NCBI GenBank assembly: GCA_016777965.1
Contig: JADHQL010000001.1
Coordinates: 1-64,000, forward strand
Direction: 5' to 3'
Length of the DNA: 64,000 bases
Origin: Fidelibacterota bacterium
GTDB taxonomy: Bacteria; Fidelibacterota; Marinisomatia; Marinisomatales; Marinisomataceae
A program made the position numbers and the translations under genes. Below, one piece after another: positions 58,788-64,000 of the stretch; the stretch's first letter is position 1; each line of letters opens with the position of its first letter. The notes under the pieces were generated by a model. It was not told where the DNA came from, did not search any database, and was given only the letters and a program-made list of their open reading frames with translations.

Positions 58788-60080
58788 TTATGAATTTCTT
58801 AAAATTTTTCGTATTTCATTAAGACACAAGGTAACAGTTAATTCACGATTTGTGATTCTGTCAGGTGTTAAATTATACCTCTTAATATATAAATTATTTT
58901 TATAAAATATTCCAACAAATACTAATCCAACTGGTTTTTTTTCTGTTCCGCCATCTGGACCAGCTATTCCAGTTATCCCGATTCCTATATCTGTATTATT
59001 TTTTTGAGCAATATTTTTTGCTAAAGACTCAGCAACCTCCTCACTTACCGCGCCATACCTTTCAATTAAATCCTTATCTATACCAATGTCGTTAATTTTT
59101 AACTCATTACTATAACAGACACTTCCACCTTTAAAATATTGAGAGCTTCCAGGAACATCTGTTAATCTTGATGCTAGTAAACCTGAAGTGCATGATTCTG
59201 CGGTACTTACTGTGAGATTATTTTGAATAAGCAGATCAGCTATTACTTGTTCTAACTTATCGTTATCATAACCATATACATATTTTTTTATTCTTGGAAC
59301 TATTGCATTAACTAAATCTTCAACTAATTGACTATCTGATGATGTGAGTCGTATATCAACGCCTAACATTTTATGAGGCAAGAATGCAATATCAAATTTT
59401 TCCTTATTGGCATCAATGATATCTGTAATTTTTTCTTGAAGAATAGACTCAGGAACCCCTGTTGTTCTAATACTTTTACAAACCACTTTTTTCTTTAATG
59501 ATTTTTCAATTTCTGGCAATACATAATTTGTAAACATAGATTTCATTTCTTTGGGAACTCCTGGAAGTGCAAAAAAATTGATTCTATTTTTATCTCCTGA
59601 AATTAAACCCTTAACACTTCTTAAAACTGAATCATGTTTTTTAGTGTAATGTAACCCTCTTGCAGTACCAACTAAGTTTGGAATCATTATTCCTTTTTTA
59701 GATTTAAATGCTTGATTTTTATTAAGATTGGGCATTTTGAAGTTTAATCTTTTAAATCTTTCCGATAAAATTTGCCAGTACTCTTTATCAAAAGAGTGCG
59801 AATCATCAAAATACTCAAGAAATGCTGCCACTGTAATGTCATCTACAGTTGGTCCTAGGCCTCCTGTAACAATAATTTGGTCGCACTCCCATTCTTTGCA
59901 CTGATATTCTAATGTGTCACAAATTTTGCCAATATCATCTGGTATAGTATGATGAACATTAACTTTAATTCCTGAAGAAAGTAGTTGTTGACCTATCCAA
60001 GCAGCATTACGATCTACGGTAAAGCCACTTAATAACTCATTTCCAATTGTTATAATTCCAACTCTCATTGCATGATCCAT
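58788..60080 (-). CDS. cinA: CinA: competence/damage-inducible protein, NMN-deamidase type
   Basis: A 430-aa two-domain protein. The N-terminal MoaB-like domain (MRVGIITIGNELLSGFTVDR, VTGGLGPTVDDITVAAFLEY, FALPGVPKEMKSMF) is followed by a C-terminal CinA domain (LTVSTAESCTSGLLASRLTD, SQYFKGGSVCYSNELKINDI, IGIGITGIAGPDGGTEKKPV) that deamidates nicotinamide mononucleotide in pyridine recycling. The cinA-recA pair is conserved in many bacteria. It overlaps pgpA by 16 bp. The start at 60080 gives MDHAMRVGI; the ATG four codons on (60068) would fit the family better. Confidence 0.93.
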   Translation of the reverse strand: MDHAMRVGIITIGNELLSGFTVDRNAAWIGQQLLSSGIKVNVHHTIPDDIGKICDTLEYQCKEWECDQIIVTGGLGPTVDDITVAAFLEYFDDSHSFDKEYWQILSERFKRLNFKMPNLNKNQAFKSKKGIMIPNLVGTARGLHYTKKHDSVLRSVKGLISGDKNRINFFALPGVPKEMKSMFTNYVLPEIEKSLKKKVVCKSIRTTGVPESILQEKITDIIDANKEKFDIAFLPHKMLGVDIRLTSSDSQLVEDLVNAIVPRIKKYVYGYDNDKLEQVIADLLIQNNLTVSTAESCTSGLLASRLTDVPGSSQYFKGGSVCYSNELKINDIGIDKDLIERYGAVSEEVAESLAKNIAQKNNTDIGIGITGIAGPDGGTEKKPVGLVFVGIFYKNNLYIKRYNLTPDRITNRELTVTLCLNEIRKILRNS

Positions 60081-60589
60081 AAGTTAACACTTAAAAAAAT
60101 TATTACAAGAATTATGGACAAAAGTGCGGCCATAATATCATCACCTATAACCTTATTGTATGCTTTTTCTTTTGGATTATTTTCAACCCATCCAACTGGA
60201 CCAATTTTAGAAATATCAAAAAATCTAAAGACTATAAATGTTAATATGAAAAGCTCACTTGTTGCGGAAAGAGTTTCTATAAGATTAAACGAAAGCTGAT
60301 CAAGAATGCTTGTGAAAATATAGACTCCAGAAATAGCAATACCCATTCCTATAACCTCATCTAAAACATATTCTTTTGGATCTTCAGATTCAACAAGAGC
60401 GGAAAGCTTTGTGTAAGCATTTGGACCGATAATTAAAGTAAAAAATGCTAGAAATGAAGCTGTTTCTGCGTTTTGTTCATATAATGCAATAAGTAAAACT
60501 ATAAGGGAAGCCCAAGTACCACCTCCGGGAATTTTTCCAATGCCAAATAAGGTGGCAAGCTGAACATTAAATCCTTTACTAAAATCCAT
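60065..60589 (-). CDS. pgpA: Phosphatidylglycerophosphatase A
   Basis: A 174-aa inner-membrane enzyme that removes phosphate from phosphatidylglycerol-phosphate. ATLFGIGKIPGGGTWASLIV and the DPKEYVLDEVIGMGIAI block are the family signatures, and FFDISKIGPVGWVENNP with the final GVIGDDIMAALLS-type helix complete it (VIGDDIMAALLSIILVII). I start at the ATG at 60589 (MDFSKGFN); the longer frame to 60646 adds a non-conserved lead inside pgsA. It overlaps pgsA by 11 bp. The two successive steps of PG synthesis are thus adjacent. Confidence 0.88.
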   Translation of the reverse strand: MDFSKGFNVQLATLFGIGKIPGGGTWASLIVLLIALYEQNAETASFLAFFTLIIGPNAYTKLSALVESEDPKEYVLDEVIGMGIAISGVYIFTSILDQLSFNLIETLSATSELFILTFIVFRFFDISKIGPVGWVENNPKEKAYNKVIGDDIMAALLSIILVIIFLSVNLWIMQ

Positions 60590-61082
60590 TTTTAACAAAA
60601 TAATGAATTCCGGTTGCCGCAGCATAGATTGCATTAATATTGACAATTAAATCAACTATCAATTGTGATGGATTTACAAGCAATATTATTAGAACCATAC
60701 CGTGTTGAAATACTGTTTTTAGCTTTCCAAATTTTGATGTTTCAAGAGGTTTATTTTTCGCAATCAGATAGTTTCTATATATAGTTATAATTATATCTCT
60801 ACCTATTACAATTATGTAAGGCCAAAGCTGTATTGTATCTAAAACTAATAACGCTGATAATACTCCTATCATTAAAACTTTATCAGCTAATGGATCCATA
60901 TAGTTACCATGACCTGAAACCAAATCATATTTTCTAGCAATTTTACCATCAGCAACATCGCTAAAACTGCAATATGCAAAAATTATACCTGCATAAAGAA
61001 AATTGTCATTTACAATTAAATAAATGATTAATGGAGTAAGCAGAATTCTAGAATAAGTAAGAAAATTTAGAAAAAATTTCAA
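60579..61082 (-). CDS. pgsA: CDP-diacylglycerol-glycerol-3-phosphate phosphatidyltransferase
   Basis: A 167-aa CDP-alcohol phosphatidyltransferase that makes phosphatidylglycerol-phosphate. The family motif D-x2-D-G-x2-A-R-x8-G-x3-D-x3-D is perfect: Asp42, Asp45, Gly46, Ala49, Arg50, Gly59, Asp63, Asp67. About five membrane helices. It sits between recR (4-bp overlap) and pgpA. Confidence 0.92.
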   Translation of the reverse strand: MKFFLNFLTYSRILLTPLIIYLIVNDNFLYAGIIFAYCSFSDVADGKIARKYDLVSGHGNYMDPLADKVLMIGVLSALLVLDTIQLWPYIIVIGRDIIITIYRNYLIAKNKPLETSKFGKLKTVFQHGMVLIILLVNPSQLIVDLIVNINAIYAAATGIHYFVKNGF

Positions 61083-61678
61083 CTTAATTTTACCCTTCCT
61101 GAAATGGCAGAAGAAATAGTTTTGTCGTCAATATATTCCAAATTACTACCAACCGGCAAACCAACAGCAAGGCGTGATAGTTCAATGTTCTTATCTTTTA
61201 AAATTTTTTCAAGATAAAGCGCAGTGGCATTTCCAGAAGTGCTAGGATTGGTTGCAATAATAACTTCTTTTAATCCTGAATTAATTCTTTTTAAAAGCTT
61301 GTCAAAAGATAGATCTGACGGACCAATACCATCTAATGGGGAAATAGCTCCGCCAAGTACATGATACAACCCATCAAAACTATTGGTGTTTTCAATTTTA
61401 ATAACATCTTCCATATTTTCAACTACACACAAAATTTCAGAATTTCTAGACTCACTGCTCAATGGAGATTCTTCGCCTTTAAGCAACAACATTCCTGTAT
61501 CCGGACAAATATCAAGCTTTTCATCAACCTCTTTTAAGGCACTAATCAAATTCTTGCCTAATGACTTTTCGGACTTTACTATGAAATATGCTATTCTTTC
61601 TGCTCCTTTTCTTCCAACTCCAGGAAACTTCGTCAAAGACTCAATTAATATTTCAATATATTTAGTAGCATTTGCCAT
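61079..61678 (-). CDS. recR: Recombination protein RecR lacking zinc-finger cysteines
   Basis: A 199-aa RecFOR-pathway protein. The N-terminal helix-hairpin-helix KFPGVGRKGAERIAYFIV, the Toprim domain (ILCVVENMEDVIKIENT, YHVLGGAISPLDGIGPSDL, EVIIATNPSTSGNATALYLE) and AVGLPVGSNLEYIDDKTISS are all present. The usual C-x2-C...C-x2-C zinc finger between them is reduced to Cys58 (DICPDTGMLLLKGEESPLSS); the other three Cys are missing. Cys84 belongs to the Toprim strand. Function may persist without zinc. It starts at the ybaB stop and overlaps pgsA by 4 bp. Confidence 0.92.
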   Translation of the reverse strand: MANATKYIEILIESLTKFPGVGRKGAERIAYFIVKSEKSLGKNLISALKEVDEKLDICPDTGMLLLKGEESPLSSESRNSEILCVVENMEDVIKIENTNSFDGLYHVLGGAISPLDGIGPSDLSFDKLLKRINSGLKEVIIATNPSTSGNATALYLEKILKDKNIELSRLAVGLPVGSNLEYIDDKTISSAISGRVKLS

Positions 61679-61992
61679 TAAAATCCTGGTAATCCATCAG
61701 TTAAACCACCAGTTACAGCTTTTAATTTCTTAGCTGATGTATCTTTAGCATCTTCAAGTGCCTTATTAACAGCAACCTTTATTGCATTTTCAATTACATA
61801 GGCTTCGCTACTTAAAAGCGTTTCATCTATTTCTACATTTTGAGTTTTCATATCTGCTGTCATCGTAACCTTACATGCACCATTAGCAGATACTCCCTCT
61901 ACCTGAATACTCTCCAACTCTTTCTTAATTTTCTTCATTTGAGATTTCATATTTTGCGCTTGTTTAAGCATTTCTTTCATATTTCCAAACAT
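61678..61992 (-). CDS. ybaB: YbaB/EbfC nucleoid-associated protein
   Basis: A 104-aa DNA-binding protein. MKEMLKQAQNMKSQMKKIKK, VEGVSANGACKVTMTADMKT and LLSSEAYVIENAIKVAVNKA are the family pattern. It lies between dnaX and recR in the conserved dnaX-ybaB-recR order, with start/stop overlap of one base on each side. Confidence 0.93.
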   Translation of the reverse strand: MFGNMKEMLKQAQNMKSQMKKIKKELESIQVEGVSANGACKVTMTADMKTQNVEIDETLLSSEAYVIENAIKVAVNKALEDAKDTSAKKLKAVTGGLTDGLPGF

Positions 61993-63542
61993 TATAACAT
62001 ATCCTTTCCATCAAATAGAGATACAATATCATCTTCATTAACTTTTTCATCTTTTTTATCTTCAATTTTTACAACCTCAGTATCAACAATCAAACTAACA
62101 TTAACATTGGAACCATACTTTTCATCAATAATTAACTTTACAAGCTCCAAGCCTTCCTTTAATAGCTTTTGATTAAATTCTGAACTATCATAAGAAATCA
62201 CCTCAAGATTACTACCTTTTAAGTTTCCAAGAATGCATCCAGATAACTGCGCTCCGATTGATCCTCTTTTTTTTGAAACTTCTTTAACAATTTGATTCCA
62301 ATTATTTTTCAACAATTCTTCACTTAAATCTATTTTTTTCTCTTTTTTTGTAGAGGTTGCATCAGGGGTATTATTTACTGTTTTTTCTTTTAGAGTTTCT
62401 ACCTGCTGTTGCTGAATAATTTCTTTTTTTAAAAATTCTTCAATATCAACGCTTGAATCAAACTCTAAGAGCTTGATTAAGTTCATTTCTAATAACAAAT
62501 ATTGATCAGAGTATTGTCGTATTGAAGCATAAAGTGTTGATAGATTATTAGACAGTCTAATTATATCTTTGTGACTCCAATTGTAACTTAATTGATTATA
62601 TTTTTTAGAAAGTTCAGAATCTACGCCAGCAAGCTTTAATCCGTTTTTAAAATTCAAAACTGATAGATTTCTGAAATGCAAAATTAAATCTTTTAATAAA
62701 TCTTCAACTATATAACCTTTATTCCTAATAACCTCTAAATCAGCAAGAAGCTTATCTCCATCTCTATCATGTAAAGCATCAGAGATACTAAACAAAATTT
62801 CATAAGGAACTACTCCAAGTAAATCCTGTACTATATCAAAAGTGATGTCATTTCCTAGCACAAGGACTTGATCTAAGTAACTTAATGCATCTCGCATACT
62901 TCCTTCTGATTTTGAAGCAATCATTGATAATGACTTTTCATCAATTGACTGGTTTTCACTTTTCGCAATATATTTTAATCTTTCACTTATTGTTTTGTTT
63001 GAAAGTGGTAAAAAATCAAATCTTTGACATCTTGAAATAATCGTTTGTGGAACTTTATGTATATCTGTAGTTGCCAGAATAAATTTTACATGATGAGGAG
63101 GTTCTTCCAATGTCTTTAATAAAGCATTAAATGCCTGCGTAGTAAGCATATGAACCTCATCAATGATGATAACCTTAAACTTTCCAGAAACAGGCATAAA
63201 TTTGATATTTTCTCGCAATTCACGCATTTCGTCAATTCCTCTATTGGAGGCTCCATCAATCTCAATCACATCCATAGATTTTCCATCAATAATATCCAAA
63301 ACTGATTCAGATTTTAAATCATATTCTGTAGTTGGTGTATCTGCACCATTTAAAGACATAGCTACTAGACGAGCTGTTGTTGTTTTACCTACTCCTCTTG
63401 GTCCAGCAAATAAAAATGCTTGGGCGATACGATTTTTTTCAAAAGCCTTTTGGAGTGTAGTGGTAATATGCTCTTGACCAACAACATCTTTGAATTGTTT
63501 TGGACGCCATTTAAGAGCTAAAACTTGGTAATTTTCTGACAA
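61992..63542 (-). CDS. dnaX: DNA polymerase III tau/gamma subunit lacking zinc-module cysteines
   Basis: A 516-aa clamp-loader ATPase. Walker A GPRGVGKTTTARL (47-59, Lys53), DVIEIDGASNRGIDEMRELR, Walker B VIIIDEVHMLTTQAFNALLK, sensor segment FILATTDIHKVPQTIISRCQ, then domain III and a low-complexity linker (about 370-420) plus tau-like tail. The zinc module that normally follows NC (four Cys in about 20 residues after the Walker helix) is here residues 65-90 with no Cys at all. Start is TTG after AAAGGAAATAAA. It leads the operon ending in recA. Confidence 0.94.
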   Translation of the reverse strand: MSENYQVLALKWRPKQFKDVVGQEHITTTLQKAFEKNRIAQAFLFAGPRGVGKTTTARLVAMSLNGADTPTTEYDLKSESVLDIIDGKSMDVIEIDGASNRGIDEMRELRENIKFMPVSGKFKVIIIDEVHMLTTQAFNALLKTLEEPPHHVKFILATTDIHKVPQTIISRCQRFDFLPLSNKTISERLKYIAKSENQSIDEKSLSMIASKSEGSMRDALSYLDQVLVLGNDITFDIVQDLLGVVPYEILFSISDALHDRDGDKLLADLEVIRNKGYIVEDLLKDLILHFRNLSVLNFKNGLKLAGVDSELSKKYNQLSYNWSHKDIIRLSNNLSTLYASIRQYSDQYLLLEMNLIKLLEFDSSVDIEEFLKKEIIQQQQVETLKEKTVNNTPDATSTKKEKKIDLSEELLKNNWNQIVKEVSKKRGSIGAQLSGCILGNLKGSNLEVISYDSSEFNQKLLKEGLELVKLIIDEKYGSNVNVSLIVDTEVVKIEDKKDEKVNEDDIVSLFDGKDML

Positions 63543-63578
63543 TTTATTTCCTTTATTTTTAGAATTTAATCAAACATA

Positions 63579-63620
63579 TTAAAAGAGCGTAGAAATATAA
63601 AAAAACTCTACGCTCTTTTT
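63579..63620 (-). terminator. Terminator between the cupin gene and dnaX
   Basis: A 13-bp perfect stem (63581-63593 with 63607-63619, 13-nt loop): AAAAGAGCGTAGA/TCTACGCTCTTTT, with extra T on the plus side. It follows the cupin stop by about 20 bp on the minus strand, and so ends the cupin transcript before the dnaX operon. The rest of 63543-63638 is AT-rich with no other feature. Confidence 0.85.
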
Positions 63621-63638
63621 TAATAAGTTAAACTGTAT

Positions 63639-63998
63639 CTATTTAGCATATGATTGAGCTGTGGATGAATCAAACTCAAAACATACAGCCTCCTCATCAC
63701 CATTAACCTGTGCAGTATGGCCTGGAAGAATTTGATATGCATCTCCAGCTTCAAATGTCTCTTCTGAATTATCGTCACCAAAAATAGTCAAACTTCCTTT
63801 AATAACGAGCCCTAAATGAGGTGCTTGACAAGTTTTAGTACCTGCTATTGGACCTACACTTTCTGTCCATTTCCATCCAGGTTGCAAAGTAAATCTTCCT
63901 ACTGTTCCAGCAGGAAAATTTAACAACTCAATCCTTGCTTTATCTGGCTCTCTTAATTCATCAAACTCATTAAAGTTTTTCTTATTTACTATTGCCAT
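63639..63998 (-). CDS. Small cupin-domain protein
   Basis: A 119-aa single-domain cupin. FTLQPGWKWTESVGPIAG, CQAPHLGLVIKGSLTIFGDD (with the second-motif His), TFEAGDAYQILPGHTAQVNG and EAVCFEFDSS form the cupin barrel strands. Of the usual metal ligands, the first-motif His-x-His is absent (WKWTESV), so metal binding is uncertain. Complete, starting two bases before the window edge. Function unknown. Confidence 0.78.
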   Translation of the reverse strand: MAIVNKKNFNEFDELREPDKARIELLNFPAGTVGRFTLQPGWKWTESVGPIAGTKTCQAPHLGLVIKGSLTIFGDDNSEETFEAGDAYQILPGHTAQVNGDEEAVCFEFDSSTAQSYAK

Positions 63999-64000
63999 TT

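Noticed and set aside
1-64000. CRISPR array, insertion sequence, prophage or integron
   Set aside because: I found no regularly spaced repeats, transposase, integrase or phage structural genes; gene order is continuous core chromosome.

Overview
This AT-rich 64 kb window looks like ordinary chromosome from a marine member of the Fibrobacteres-Chlorobi-Bacteroidetes group, most likely Candidatus Marinimicrobia (SAR406) or a close relative. That placement is an inference from gene content, not from a marker-gene tree. The supporting signs are a large secreted protein with a type IX secretion (Por) sorting domain, a DUF5916 outer-membrane protein, many lipoproteins with a lipobox, a FecA-like TonB receptor, low GC, and long operons of core genes with short spacers. 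I see no insertion sequence, prophage, CRISPR array, rRNA operon or replication origin. No gene-free stretch exceeds about 200 bases.

Layout. 1-3.1 kb: the end of a CADD-like (heme-oxygenase fold) p-aminobenzoate enzyme, a winged-helix regulator, apt, and an alkylsulfatase-like lipoprotein. 3.2-16.9 kb: mostly the cell envelope. It holds a class IV aminotransferase, three small lipoproteins (one BamE-like, two tandem paralogues), a 1236-aa sorted secreted protein, a YqaA-type membrane protein, an M28 peptidase lipoprotein, a FecA-like receptor whose promoter lies between two matching 15-bp palindromes, a DUF5916 protein and two unknown exported proteins. 16.9-24.4 kb: thrS-infC-rpmI-rplT-pheS-pheT-zapA-folD, with infC apparently starting at AUU. 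24.4-30.1 kb: DUF885 peptidase, cutA, a 41-aa membrane peptide, nitroreductase, an ATP-grasp ligase, rmuC and an AhpD-like protein. 30.1-31.9 kb: a cysteine-rich HxlR regulator divergent from two double-CDGSH iron-sulfur proteins, DoxX and a membrane-anchored glutaredoxin. 31.9-35 kb: a small kinase, a membrane-anchored unknown, an SDR and a DUF998 protein.

From 35 kb onward most genes are on the minus strand: a 45-aa membrane peptide, msrA, an unknown and leuS; then nusA-infB-rbfA-truB-ribF-rpsO-pnp-ald and a MerR-like gene closed by a strong terminator; then trhO and a TPR protein; a secreted unknown; a truncated PqqB-like remnant; a long-chain acyl-CoA ligase; tRNA-Leu(CAA); a coiled-coil protein; lepB and rnhB. 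An AGCS symporter and an inositol-monophosphatase-like gene run on the plus strand at 55.4-57.8 kb. The window closes with dnaX-ybaB-recR-pgsA-pgpA-cinA-recA, read leftward, and a cupin.

The points most worth a second look are the CADD-like enzyme, the doubled palindrome around the FecA-like promoter, the HxlR/CDGSH/DoxX/glutaredoxin cluster, loss of the zinc-binding cysteines in both DnaX and RecR of one operon, the AUU start of infC, and two tiny membrane proteins. I did not find a clear, wholly new multi-gene system. The CDGSH cluster is the nearest candidate.
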